Assembly: GCF_002860365.1 (NCBI RefSeq)
Contig: NZ_NMWT01000025.1
Span: 1 to 64,000 of the forward strand
Reading direction: 5' to 3'
DNA length: 64,000 bases
Source of the DNA: Bifidobacterium parmae
GTDB lineage: Bacteria; Actinomycetota; Actinomycetes; Actinomycetales; Bifidobacteriaceae
Notes under the pieces: generated by a model
What the model saw: the letters and a program-made list of their open reading frames with translations, nothing else
What the model was told of the DNA's origin: nothing
Database searches by the model: none
Shown: positions 1 to 8,486 of the stretch, in pieces
How the letters are laid out: every line of letters starts with the position of its first letter
How positions within the stretch are numbered: position 1 is the stretch's first letter
Program-made: the position numbers and the translations under genes

Positions 1-217
<217 letters not shown>

Positions 218-394
218 ACATCCCAACCCCTGGTTGGGACGGCATCAAACCTCTTCTGCGAATCATGAACGACACGGAGCAACCGTGACGACACGACAAG
301 ACAATCAACACTAGCGTCCACCATCCGGTCCCCAAACCACCAGCCCGAGGGGATATACGAGGAAGCGGGAGCGCCTCGCCCCACAATTGAAGAT

Positions 395-512
395 TTGCGG
401 CGGTCATAGCCCAGGAGAGACGCCCGGTCCCATTCCGAACCCGGAAGCTAAGACCTGGCACGGCGATGGTACTGCACCCGAGAGGATGTGGGAGAGTAGC
501 ACGCCGCCGCAC
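395..512 (+). rRNA. rrf: 5S ribosomal RNA
   Basis: The sequence starts TTGCGGCGGTCATAGCCCAG and carries the conserved core with CGGTCCCATTCCGAACCCG and AAGCTAAG. The first bases (TGCGGCG at 396-402) pair with CGCCGCA at 505-511, closing the terminal stem of a normal 5S rRNA. It follows the 23S gene in the same direction after about 180 bases, so this is the end of an rrn operon. Confidence 0.95.
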
Positions 513-524
513 CACACGTGAAAC

Positions 525-561
525 GGACCCCCGGTCGAGCCACCACGGCTCCCGGGGGTCC
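525..561 (+). terminator. Terminator of the rRNA operon
   Basis: A 10-bp perfect stem, GGACCCCCGG at 525-534 and CCGGGGGTCC at 552-561, encloses a 17-base loop just after the 5S gene. No T-run follows, which is common for terminators in high-GC actinobacteria. Confidence 0.7.
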
Positions 562-840
562 ACGCATACCCGCACACACGCCGGCCACGCGCATGGGATC
601 CCGCCCCCGCCGGCGGGGGCTCCCGCGAAGCGGGTGGGGGTGGCCGCCCCGGCCCCCGCGACCCGGACCACCCTCCGACGCGTGTGCCGCGCGCCACCTC
701 CCGCCAGCGGGAGGAACACCACCACGCCCACCGGCGAAGCCGGCGGGCGCAGACCGACCGAGGGGGGCTGCCCGTCAACGGGGGGAGGAACCACCGCACC
801 ACGTCATCTGGGGAGCTTGCCAGCGGCTGACAGGTAAAGT
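562..840. repeat. Gene-free hairpin-rich intergenic element
   Basis: No credible gene is seen here. The block holds a row of tight GC-rich inverted repeats: a perfect 18-base palindrome at 603-620; CCCGC-GAA-GCGGG at 622-634; CCTCCCGC-CA-GCGGGAGG at 697-714; CCGGC-GAA-GCCGG at 731-743 with an outer extension to 725-749; and CCCG-TCAA-CGGG near 771-782. Its reverse complement contains CCCCCTCGGTC, which also occurs in the intergenic hairpin block at 13612-13672. The two blocks look like members of one repetitive family, but only two copies are visible here. Confidence 0.5.
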
Positions 841-1482
841 TCAAAGTTCAATGAACTTTCTGATGTCCTCGATCTCCTTCTGGCAGATGGCGTGGCCCAT
901 GCCGGGGTATTCATGGGATTCGAGGCGGCCGGTGGCTTCGAGCACACGGTGTGCGGTGCGCTGGTCATCCAGCGGAATCGTGCGGTCCTCGGAGCCATAG
1001 TGCAGCAGGAAGCGCGTGTCGCCGGCGATCGTCGAGCCGTCCGTCGTCTCCTCGCCCTTGAACGACGGGCTCATCAGAATCGCCGCGTCGAACATGTCGG
1101 GGTGTTCGCGCACGATGCGATACGACATGTAGCCGCCCTGCGAGAACCCGACGAGGATCTTCCGCCGGGACGCGAACATCGGCGAATCCAGCAGCGCGAC
1201 CACCGCATCGCCCACCGCCGAGCATTCCCGGCGTCGCTCCTCGGTGCCGCACCCGTCCGGATACCAGTAGGCGCCGCCCATGTAATCACGGTCGTAGGTG
1301 CCGTGGAACGACAGGTAGCTCGGGATCCGTCCCGTCCCCGCATACACGCCGTCGATGACGCGGATCATCTCCCGCTCATCGTTCCCGTATCCATGGAACA
1401 TGACGAACAGACGATCGTCGCCGGTCGAGGCGCGCCTGTCTCCGACGATGGTTTCGATATGATTCACCGAACTGAGACGCAT
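841..1482 (-). CDS. Alpha/beta hydrolase, carboxylesterase/phospholipase type
   Basis: A 213-residue soluble serine hydrolase of the Abhydrolase_2 kind (small carboxylesterases and lysophospholipases). The nucleophile elbow GFSQGG puts Ser at about 114, the acid is likely Asp166 in SEDRTIP, and the base His197 in GMGHAI; HGYGNDE near 30-36 is the usual oxyanion-loop region. The start at 1482 is chosen because GGGAGG lies about eight bases upstream; a start 13 codons earlier has no such site. There is no signal peptide. It is convergent with the rRNA operon and downstream of the DASS transporter gene on the same strand, but a hairpin separates the two. The substrate cannot be told from sequence. 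Confidence 0.85.
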   Translation of the reverse strand: MRLSSVNHIETIVGDRRASTGDDRLFVMFHGYGNDEREMIRVIDGVYAGTGRIPSYLSFHGTYDRDYMGGAYWYPDGCGTEERRRECSAVGDAVVALLDSPMFASRRKILVGFSQGGYMSYRIVREHPDMFDAAILMSPSFKGEETTDGSTIAGDTRFLLHYGSEDRTIPLDDQRTAHRVLEATGRLESHEYPGMGHAICQKEIEDIRKFIEL

Positions 1483-1568
1483 GATTCGTTCCTCCCGAGG
1501 CATTGACACCACGCCGCCCATGACAATGATGCACGTTTCCGCTTCCCAGTGTAGAAGGGACAGAACGA

Positions 1569-1605
1569 TGCCGCGGCGTGCGACCGTCAGTCGCGTGCCG
1601 CGGCA
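1569..1605 (-). terminator. Likely terminator of the DASS transporter gene
   Basis: TGCCGCGG at 1569-1576 and CCGCGGCA at 1598-1605 form an 8-bp stem, with partial further pairing inside. It lies between the end of the transporter gene and the start of the esterase gene, both on the minus strand. Confidence 0.5.
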
Positions 1606-1661
1606 CCCGTATTCCGGAAGACGTGGCGGTATGTCTGCTCGGACCGCCGCACGATCTCACG

Positions 1662-3158
1662 TCACCACAGGCCGATGATCTTCCACCATCCCAGACCGAC
1701 GGTCAGGTAGATGGCGACCGTCACCACGCCGCAGACCAGGCCGACGCGCAGGAACTCCGCGGTCTTCACGTAGCCGGCGCCGTAGATGAGGGCGGACGGG
1801 CCGGACGCGTAGTGCGTCATCGCGCCGATCAGGCCGGACGTGCAGCCGAGCAGCAGCGCCGTCGCCATCGGGGGAGCGCCGGCCGCGACCGCCACGGACA
1901 GGAACAGCGTGTAGATCGCCACGACCTGTGCGAGCTCGGAGGCGAACATGTAGTGCAGCAGGAAGTAGCAGACGGTGAGCAGGACGAGCACCACCGGCCA
2001 GGACCATCCCTCGATGGAGTCGGCGATGAACGCGCCCGCCCACTCGGTGACCCCCAGCTCGTTCAACGGGGTGGCCATGCCGACGAGGATGCCGAAGAAG
2101 ATCAGCGTGGACCATGCCGACGAGTTCGCCGCCATCTCCTTCCATGTGATGATGTCCGTGACGAGCAGTACGGCGACGCCGAGGAACGCGACGGTCGTGG
2201 CGTTGATGCCGGTGACCTGGCCGGTCGCCCACAGGACGAGCATCGCCGCGAAGGTGAGCAGCATGATCCACTCCTTGACGGACAGGCGTCCCAGCGATTT
2301 CAGTTCGGCCTTCGCGTCCGTCTGCGCGCTCGGCACGTGCCGGACGCTCGGCGGGTAGATGAGGTAGACGAGCGCGGGGATGACGATCAGGCACAGCAGG
2401 CCGGGCACGATCGCCGCCAGCGCCCATGTGCCCCAGGAGATCGGCGCGTCCGAGTCGGAGGCGAGCTGGGCGACCACCGGGCCGGCGGCCATGGCGGTGA
2501 TGAACATGGACGAGGTGATCGCGTTCACGTTGTTCGCGGTGATGCACAGGAACGCTCCGATGCGCCGGCGCGACTCGTCGGATTCCGGCGTGGACTCCTG
2601 CACGTCGCTGATCGACGTGATGATTGGGAACAGGATGCCGCCCAACCGGGCCGTGTTCGACGGCGTCGCGGGCGCGAGCAGCAGGTCGGCGGCGGTCAGA
2701 CCGTAGGAGATGCCGAGACTGGACTTGCCGAGCAGGCTGATGAACACGAGCGCGATGCGCCGGCCCAGTCCGGTCTTCACGAATCCCTGGGCGATGAAGA
2801 ACGCGGCGACGATCAGCCAGATCGATGCGGAACCGAGACCGGAGAACGCGGCGGTCTTCGGATCCATCGTGCCGGTGAGCATCGCCACGGTCAATCCGAT
2901 GATCGCCACGGCGGACGTGGGCAACGGCTGGAGGATGAGCCCGAGGATCGTGCCGAGGAAGATCGCCAGCATATGCATGCCCTGGGCGGTCAGACCGTCC
3001 GGCACGGGCAGGATATAGATGACGAGGGTCACGGCGATGCAGACGGCGGCCTTGAGCGCCTTCGCATGCGGGATGGAGGTTGCGGCCTTGGACGTCGCCG
3101 ACGTCGCGGAGGCCGACCGCGTGCTCGGGGAGGACTTCAACGGTATGGACATGGTCAT
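1662..3158 (-). CDS. DASS-family dicarboxylate/anion symporter
   Basis: A 498-residue integral membrane protein of the divalent anion:sodium symporter family (CitT, SODiT1, YflS relatives). About a dozen hydrophobic segments are spread through it. The first substrate/ion motif is visible as PATPSNTARLGG in the first half, and the pseudo-symmetric second site lies around THYASGPSALIYG near the C-terminus. The start at 3158 has GGAG seven bases upstream; the first ~30 residues are a Ser/Thr/Ala-rich cytoplasmic tail. It is divergent from a malic/malolactic enzyme gene, so malate or a related C4-dicarboxylate is the likely substrate. That assignment rests on context; the family also moves citrate, succinate and 2-oxoglutarate. 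Confidence 0.85.
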   Translation of the reverse strand: MTMSIPLKSSPSTRSASATSATSKAATSIPHAKALKAAVCIAVTLVIYILPVPDGLTAQGMHMLAIFLGTILGLILQPLPTSAVAIIGLTVAMLTGTMDPKTAAFSGLGSASIWLIVAAFFIAQGFVKTGLGRRIALVFISLLGKSSLGISYGLTAADLLLAPATPSNTARLGGILFPIITSISDVQESTPESDESRRRIGAFLCITANNVNAITSSMFITAMAAGPVVAQLASDSDAPISWGTWALAAIVPGLLCLIVIPALVYLIYPPSVRHVPSAQTDAKAELKSLGRLSVKEWIMLLTFAAMLVLWATGQVTGINATTVAFLGVAVLLVTDIITWKEMAANSSAWSTLIFFGILVGMATPLNELGVTEWAGAFIADSIEGWSWPVVLVLLTVCYFLLHYMFASELAQVVAIYTLFLSVAVAAGAPPMATALLLGCTSGLIGAMTHYASGPSALIYGAGYVKTAEFLRVGLVCGVVTVAIYLTVGLGWWKIIGLW

Positions 3159-3259
3159 CGTGACTCCTTCATTGGGGCTGCCCCTCCGTCTTCGTCGGTG
3201 GGAGGGAACGGATGATGCGACCGATTGCCCCAAGGCTACGATGCGGGCTTCCGCACCCG

Positions 3260-3365
3260 CAAATAAGCGACGCCTATATGGGAACGGAAGGCCGCGGCGC
3301 GCCGCCGGGAACCGTCGGAACCGTTGGAAGACTGGGCGTGTCGCCATAGTGGCTCCGCTTATTTG
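3260..3365. promoter_or_regulatory. Paired 22-base inverted repeats between transporter and malic enzyme genes
   Basis: The 22-mer at 3260-3281 reads CAAATAAGCG-NN-GCC-NN-TATGG. The minus strand of 3344-3365 carries the same pattern (CAAATAAGCG, GCC, TATGG; about 18 of 22 identical). The AT-rich CAAATAAGCG arms stand out in GC-rich DNA. Each copy reads toward the other. The placement, symmetric between two divergent genes and near a LysR gene, suggests paired operator/promoter units; the binding protein is inferred. Confidence 0.5.
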
Positions 3366-3461
3366 AGGAGGTGCGCGGCCCGCTCCTATCGTATGAGGCG
3401 ACGCGGCGACGAAGCCGACGACAAGACCCGGACCCACATCCAACGGACAAGGAGCGACATC

Positions 3462-5081
3462 ATGACCGGATTCGCCACACTCAAGGATTCCTTCACCAAC
3501 CGCGGCCTCGCCGCCACGATCGACGAGCGTGTGGCCGCCGACGTGGACGGCCTGCTGCCCGCCGCCGTGCAGTCGCTCGACATGCAGGAAGAGACCGTGT
3601 ACGAGCGTTTCCGGAACATCGGCGACGACCTCGGCCGTCGTCTGTTCCTGATGGGTGTGTGCCGCGAGAACCGCCGCCTGTTCTACCACGGTATGTCCAG
3701 GCATCTGACCGAATACATGCCGATCGTGTACGCGCCCACCGTCGCCCAGTCGATCATGCAGTACGACAAGTACTATCTCGGCTCCGACGTCGCCTACGTC
3801 TCCATCGAACACCCCGAACGCATCAAGGACGCGCTGCGCCAGTACGCGGAAGGCCGTGACATCGATCTGATCGTCGCCACCGACGGCGAAGGCATCCTCG
3901 GCATCGGCGACTGGGGCGCGCAGGGCGCGGAGATCCTCACCGGCAAGCTCGCCGTCTACACGGCGGCCGCCGGCATCGACCCTGCCCGCGTGCTGCCCGT
4001 CATGATCGACGTGGGCACTGACCGCAAGGAGCTCCTCGACAATCCGCGCTACGTCGGCAACCGTTTCCCTCGCGTGCGCGGCGAACGCTACGACGCGTTC
4101 ATCGACGCGTTCGTCCACGACTGCCTCGAACTCTACCCGGACGCGCTGCTGCACTGGGAGGACTTCGGACGACCTACCGCCGCGCCGATCCTCGAACGCT
4201 ACCGGGGCGACGTGCTCACCCTGAACGACGACATCCAGGGCACCGGCGTGACCGTGCTCGCCGCGCTCGTCGCCGCCCGCCGCATCGCCGGCACCTCCTA
4301 TGACGACACGCGCATCCTCGTCTTCGGCGCGGGCACCGCCGGCGTCGGCATCGCCGACCAGCTCGTCGACGACCTCGTCGTCAACGGCGGCATGGACCGC
4401 ACCGAGGCGATGGGACGCGTCGCGCTCGTCGACCGATACGGTCTCGTCGTCGAAGGTCAGGACGGACTGACCGACGGCCAGCGCAAGTACGCGCGCAAGG
4501 TCGGCGAATTCCCGGCGCTCGCCGACCCGACCGACCTGGCGGCCGTGGTCGACGCGTTCCGGCCGAGCGTGCTCATCGGCACCTCCACCCGCCCCGGCGC
4601 GTTCGACGAACGCGTGGTGCGCGCCATGTGCGCCCACGTGGAACGCCCGCTGCTGTGCCCGATCTCCAACCCGACCGAGCTCGCCGAGGCGAAGGCGGCC
4701 GACGTGATCCGCTGGTCCGACGGCAAGGCGTTCGTCATCACCGGCACCCCGTCCGCGCCCGTCGAGTACGAGGGCGTGACCTACCACATCGGCCAGGGCA
4801 ACAACGCGCTCATGTACCCGGGCATCTGCTTCGGCGCGATCATCGGCAAGGCGAGACTCGTCAGCGACCGCATGCTGCTCGCCGCCGCGCACGCCATCTC
4901 CGGCATGATCGACGTGGACGAGCCGGGCGCCGCCGTCCTGCCGCCCGTCAGCGACCTGAAGGAGATCTCGCGCAGGGTCGCCGTCGCCGTCGCCGAACAG
5001 GCCATCGCCGAAGGCCTCAACCGCGAGCCCGTGCCGGACGTCGAAGCCGCCGTCGAAGCGAACACCTGGCGCATCGACTGA
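3462..5081 (+). CDS. NAD-dependent malic enzyme or malolactic enzyme
   Basis: A 539-residue enzyme that decarboxylates L-malate, to pyruvate with NADH (malic enzyme) or directly to L-lactate (malolactic enzyme). The N-terminal malic domain holds YMPIVYAPTV and GILGIGDWG; LNDDIQGTG marks the metal-binding region; the NAD Rossmann motif GAGTAGVGIAD is near residues 289-299; NEPGAAV-like DEPGAAVLPPVSDL is at the C-terminus. Length (~540) and motifs such as VYTAAAGIDPARVLPV and GQGNNALMYPG resemble malolactic enzymes of lactic acid bacteria as recalled, as well as SfcA-type malic enzymes, so the choice is open. The start has AGGAG eight bases upstream. It is divergent from a dicarboxylate symporter and followed by a LysR gene. 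Confidence 0.85.
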   Translation: MTGFATLKDSFTNRGLAATIDERVAADVDGLLPAAVQSLDMQEETVYERFRNIGDDLGRRLFLMGVCRENRRLFYHGMSRHLTEYMPIVYAPTVAQSIMQYDKYYLGSDVAYVSIEHPERIKDALRQYAEGRDIDLIVATDGEGILGIGDWGAQGAEILTGKLAVYTAAAGIDPARVLPVMIDVGTDRKELLDNPRYVGNRFPRVRGERYDAFIDAFVHDCLELYPDALLHWEDFGRPTAAPILERYRGDVLTLNDDIQGTGVTVLAALVAARRIAGTSYDDTRILVFGAGTAGVGIADQLVDDLVVNGGMDRTEAMGRVALVDRYGLVVEGQDGLTDGQRKYARKVGEFPALADPTDLAAVVDAFRPSVLIGTSTRPGAFDERVVRAMCAHVERPLLCPISNPTELAEAKAADVIRWSDGKAFVITGTPSAPVEYEGVTYHIGQGNNALMYPGICFGAIIGKARLVSDRMLLAAAHAISGMIDVDEPGAAVLPPVSDLKEISRRVAVAVAEQAIAEGLNREPVPDVEAAVEANTWRID

Positions 5082-5175
5082 CCATCCCGACCGTGATCCC
5101 GCCTTCCTGACGAGCTGCCCCGCCCCGTGGAAGCACGCTACAATGGAGTGTGTTTTCCCCGAGACGAGGCGGCTC

Positions 5176-6156
5176 ATGGCATCGATAGACAACATCCGCG
5201 ATCTGGAGTTCTTCCAGCTCGTCGCCGAACTCGGCAGCTTCACCGATGCGGCCGCGGCCGCCCGCGTCTCCCAGCCCACCGTCTCCCAGGCGGTCAAACG
5301 GCTGGAACGGCGGCTCGGCGCGACGCTCATCGAACGACGCCGCTTCGGTGCCGGGGGAGAGGCGACGCTCACGCCGGCCGGACTCGCCCTCATCCGTCAC
5401 ACCGCCACGATCCTCGACGAGATCAACCGCCTGCCCGACGAGATCGCACGAGCAGGACGGGCCGGTTCCCCGGCGGACGGCGACCCGGCCGTCGCCTACT
5501 CCGTGGGACTGCCGCCGATCATCTCCGCCTACCTGCTGGGCGACGAAACCATCGACGCCCTGGCACGCACCCTGTCCGGCGAACTCGACGGCGAGGTCAC
5601 CGTGCAATCCGTCGGATCGCGCCGGCTCCTCGACGCCATCGAACGGCATACGGTCGATTTCGGCGCGGTCGCAGCCGTCGAATCGTCGCCGTCGTTCGGC
5701 GTCGCACGCACGTTCCGAATCGCCTCGTTCCCGTTCGGCCTCGCCTACGCGAAAACCGGCGCGGCCGCGACCGCGCTCGCCGGCCGGATGACGTTCGACC
5801 TGTCCGACGGGAAGGCGATGAAGGGCATGCGGTTCGTCACCCTGTCCGACGACTTCGTGCATTCGAAGGCGGCGGGCGCGTTCATCCGCTCCCGCATCGA
5901 CCCCACCGACATCATCGAGGTCGCCGACGTCGGCACGATGAAGTCGATCATCGCGTCCGGCATCGCCGTCGGACTGATGGCGTCCGTCGCGGTGGAGGGC
6001 GACGGGCGCATCGCGTTCATGCCCGTGACGGGCGCGACGTTGCCCACCTTCGACGTCTACGTGTTCGACGACACCTCCTCGCATCCCGACGCGCGGCGCC
6101 GCCGGGACGGCGCGGACGCCTTCCTCGACGTCATCGGGCGGCGATTGGCCGGCTGA
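5176..6156 (+). CDS. LysR-family transcriptional regulator of the malate module
   Basis: A 326-residue LysR-type regulator. The winged helix-turn-helix lies at about residues 4-65 (LEFFQLVAELGSFTDAAAA, then SQPTVSQAVKRLERRLG), followed by an effector-binding domain. The start at 5176 is preferred over 5143 because GAGG stands upstream and because 5139-5144 is TACAAT, a good -10 hexamer overlapping the earlier ATG. It lies 94 bases after the malic/malolactic enzyme gene on the same strand. In lactic acid bacteria LysR proteins (MleR) control malolactic genes, so it probably senses malate and acts at the divergent promoter region; this is inference. Confidence 0.85.
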   Translation: MASIDNIRDLEFFQLVAELGSFTDAAAAARVSQPTVSQAVKRLERRLGATLIERRRFGAGGEATLTPAGLALIRHTATILDEINRLPDEIARAGRAGSPADGDPAVAYSVGLPPIISAYLLGDETIDALARTLSGELDGEVTVQSVGSRRLLDAIERHTVDFGAVAAVESSPSFGVARTFRIASFPFGLAYAKTGAAATALAGRMTFDLSDGKAMKGMRFVTLSDDFVHSKAAGAFIRSRIDPTDIIEVADVGTMKSIIASGIAVGLMASVAVEGDGRIAFMPVTGATLPTFDVYVFDDTSSHPDARRRRDGADAFLDVIGRRLAG

Positions 6157-6158
6157 AC

Positions 6159-6178
6159 CCGTTCCCGATCCGGAACGG
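6159..6178 (+). terminator. Weak hairpin after the LysR gene
   Basis: CCGTTCC (6159-6165) and GGAACGG (6172-6178) can pair over a six-base loop three bases after the LysR stop codon. No T-run is present, so its role as a terminator is uncertain. Confidence 0.35.
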
Positions 6179-6284
6179 AACGTACCGGATGGCCGCCGGG
6201 AGGCTCCCCGCGAACCATGGCAACGCTACCATGGGAGGCGTGCCGCGGCTTCGCGGCGAACCGGACGGAAGGCGAGGAACACGC

Positions 6285-6914
6285 ATGGACGATACGCGGG
6301 AGACGATGGACAACGTGGTGCGCAAGGACGCGGGACTGCCGTACCACTACGACGATCCGGCCATCATGGACGGGCAGCTCGCATGGCAGGACAAGCTGTG
6401 GGAGTACAACCAGACCAGACCCACCGAACAGGACCGCCGCGCCGAACTGCTCAAAGGGATGTGCGCCGAAGTCGGCGAAGGCGTGCATATCGAGACGCCG
6501 CTGCACGCGAACAACGGATGCCGGCGCGTGCATCTCGGCAAGGGCATCTACATCAACGCGTTCATGAGCATGGTCGACGACGCGGAGATATGGATCGGCG
6601 ACTACGCGATGTTCGGCCCGTCCGTCACCATCGCCACCGCGGGACACCCGATCCTGCCGATCCTGCGCGAGCACCACTACACGTACGCGTTGCCCGTGCA
6701 TATCGGACGCAACGTGTGGGTCGGCTCCAACGTGAGCATCCTGCCGGGCGTCACCATCGGCGAGAACAGCGTGATCGGCGCCGGTTCGGTCGTCACGCGC
6801 GACATCCCCGCGAACGTGGTCGCCGTGGGTGTGCCGTGCAAGGTGGTGCGTCCGATCGGCGAACACGACCGTGCATACTACTGGCACGACCGTCGCCTCG
6901 ACGTCGAGGAGTGA
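6285..6914 (+). CDS. Maltose/galactoside O-acetyltransferase family (hexapeptide repeat)
   Basis: A 209-residue left-handed beta-helix acyltransferase like Maa, LacA and NodL, which moves acetyl from acetyl-CoA to a sugar hydroxyl. The N-terminal Mac-type region (about residues 20-75, with LAWQDKLWEYNQTRP) precedes hexapeptide repeats such as IGDYAMFGPSVTI, IGRNVWVGSNV and GVTIGENSVIGAGSVV. The catalytic His is likely in TAGHPI. It uses ATG at 6285 with AAGGCGAGG upstream. Length is normal for the family. It stands alone between the LysR gene and the pyrimidine operon, so context gives no clue to the acceptor sugar. Confidence 0.88.
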   Translation: MDDTRETMDNVVRKDAGLPYHYDDPAIMDGQLAWQDKLWEYNQTRPTEQDRRAELLKGMCAEVGEGVHIETPLHANNGCRRVHLGKGIYINAFMSMVDDAEIWIGDYAMFGPSVTIATAGHPILPILREHHYTYALPVHIGRNVWVGSNVSILPGVTIGENSVIGAGSVVTRDIPANVVAVGVPCKVVRPIGEHDRAYYWHDRRLDVEE

Positions 6915-6987
6915 GCGGGCGGCGCCAAGGTGAACGGAGGGTGACGCGCGGGGGACGGCTTGTGCGGCGTGCGTCGGAGAAATGGTC

Positions 6988-7015
6988 TATAGTCGGATAG
7001 GTCACGTTAGTGGCC
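6988..7015 (+). promoter_or_regulatory. Putative pyr promoter -10 and leader hairpin
   Basis: TATAGT at 6988-6993 is a good -10 hexamer; no clear -35 at normal spacing was found. A hairpin, GGTCAC-GTTA-GTGGCC at 7000-7015, would sit at the very 5' end of the transcript. No T-run or PyrR-type anti-terminator was recognised in the short leader before pyrB. Confidence 0.4.
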
Positions 7016-7047
7016 ACCTTGTCCGTTTCACACACGAAAGGTGAGCC

Positions 7048-8043
7048 GTGTCAACTGAACAGGAACCGGCGGAGACGCCGATGCTCGGCAAGAGCGTCAT
7101 TTCCCTCGACGATCTCTCCATCCCCCAGATCACCGATCTGCTGCATAAGGCGCAGTACATCGACGCGCATCGCAGGGAAGTGGCGCACGCCTGCGACGGC
7201 AGGGTGCTGGCCACGCTCTTCTACGAGCCCTCCACCCGCACGCGTCTGAGCTTCGAGACCGCGATGCTGCGTCTCGGCGGCAAGGTGATCGGCTTCGCCG
7301 GCGCGCAGCTCGCCTCCGTCACCAAGGGCGAATCCATCGCCGACACCCTGAAGACCGTGTCCAACTACGTGGACGTGGTGGCGATCCGCCACCCGAAGGA
7401 AGGCGCGGCGCTCGTCGCCTCCCGCGCCGCCTCCGTGCCTGTCATCAACGCGGGCGACGGCGGCCACATGCACCCCACGCAGACGCTCGCCGACCTCGCC
7501 ACCCTGCAGTCGCGTTTCGGCCGCGTCACCGACCTGACCGTCGGCCTGTGCGGCGACCTCATGTTCGGCCGCACCGTGCACTCGCTCATCGAGACGCTGT
7601 GCCGCTTCGGCAACGTGCGTTTCGTGCTCATCAGCCCCGACGAGCTCAAGACCCCGCAGTACGTGCTCGACCGCATCGACGCCACCCCGTCCTGCTCCTA
7701 CGTGGAGGTCAAGGACCTGGTCTCCGTGATCGGCGACCTCGACGTGCTGTACATGACCCGTGTGCAGAAGGAGCGCTTCTTCAACGAGGACGACTACCTG
7801 CGCCTGCGCGACACGTACATCCTCGACGAGGACAAGCTCGCCCTGGCCAAAGAGCACATGGCCGTGCTGCACCCGTTGCCGCGCGTCAACGAGATCGCCG
7901 TCGAGGTCGACGACGACCCGCGCGCCGCCTACTTCGAGCAGGTGAAGAACGGCATGCTCATGCGCATGGCCCTCGAAAGCACCGTGATGGGCGACGAGCT
8001 GCCCGGCTACGAACCGTTCGAGAACAAGGAGGTCCAGGCCTGA
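7048..8043 (+). CDS. pyrB: Aspartate carbamoyltransferase, catalytic subunit
   Basis: A 331-residue enzyme joining carbamoyl phosphate and aspartate, the committed step of pyrimidine synthesis. The carbamoyl-phosphate loop FYEPSTRTRLSFE (Ser62-Arg66) is intact, as are HPKEG in the 120s region and the C-terminal HPLPRVNEI aspartate-binding segment. The start is GTG at 7048, with GAAAGGTGAG just upstream. First gene of a seven-gene operon; its stop codon overlaps the pyrI start by one base (TGATG), which points to coupled translation and a PyrB-PyrI holoenzyme like that of E. coli. Confidence 0.97.
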   Translation: MSTEQEPAETPMLGKSVISLDDLSIPQITDLLHKAQYIDAHRREVAHACDGRVLATLFYEPSTRTRLSFETAMLRLGGKVIGFAGAQLASVTKGESIADTLKTVSNYVDVVAIRHPKEGAALVASRAASVPVINAGDGGHMHPTQTLADLATLQSRFGRVTDLTVGLCGDLMFGRTVHSLIETLCRFGNVRFVLISPDELKTPQYVLDRIDATPSCSYVEVKDLVSVIGDLDVLYMTRVQKERFFNEDDYLRLRDTYILDEDKLALAKEHMAVLHPLPRVNEIAVEVDDDPRAAYFEQVKNGMLMRMALESTVMGDELPGYEPFENKEVQA

Positions 8044-8477
8044 TGGAGGTCACCAGCATCCAAAACGGCATCATCATCGACCACGTGCCCGCCGGCACCG
8101 CGCTGAAGGTGCTCGAATACCTGAAGATCAACCCGGCGAAGACCAAGCTCGCCCTCATCATGAACACCGACAGCCACCTGTACGGCACGAAGGACATCAT
8201 CAAGATCGAGGACGAGGACGGCAAGAAGGGCCCGTCCGTCGATCTCGACGTGCTCGGCCTCGTCGCGCGCACCGCGACCGTCGGCATCGTGCGCGGCGGC
8301 AGGATCGTCGAGAAGAAGACGCCCACGCTGCCCGAGCACGTGGTGAACATTCTCACCTGCCGCAACCCGCGTTGCGTGACCACCACCGAACGTGGCATCG
8401 AGCAGATGTTCCACCTGACGCACTCCGAGCGTCAGGAGTACCGCTGCGACTACTGCGACGAGGAAGCGAAACTGTAA
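8043..8477 (+). CDS. pyrI: Aspartate carbamoyltransferase, regulatory subunit
   Basis: A 144-residue partner of PyrB that carries nucleotide effectors and a zinc site. The N-terminal allosteric domain holds IDHVPAG and LEYLKI; the C-terminal zinc domain has four Cys at about 106, 111, 135 and 138 (CRNPRC and CDYC). Start overlaps the pyrB stop. Its presence implies allosteric control by CTP/ATP. PyrI is familiar from enterobacteria and archaea and is not found in most Actinobacteria, so its presence is worth noting. Confidence 0.96.
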   Translation: MEVTSIQNGIIIDHVPAGTALKVLEYLKINPAKTKLALIMNTDSHLYGTKDIIKIEDEDGKKGPSVDLDVLGLVARTATVGIVRGGRIVEKKTPTLPEHVVNILTCRNPRCVTTTERGIEQMFHLTHSERQEYRCDYCDEEAKL

Positions 8478-8486
8478 GGAGCCGAT

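Noticed and set aside
466-1000. Overlapping Pro/Arg-rich frames downstream of the 5S gene
   Set aside because: Composition follows GC-rich hairpin repeats, there is no ribosome site, and one frame runs over the 5S RNA.
1578-3215. Long open frame antisense to the DASS transporter (and similar antisense frames over most genes)
   Set aside because: High GC leaves long open frames opposite real genes; these are rich in Arg/His/Asp/Gly with no family match, while the other strand encodes a clear protein.
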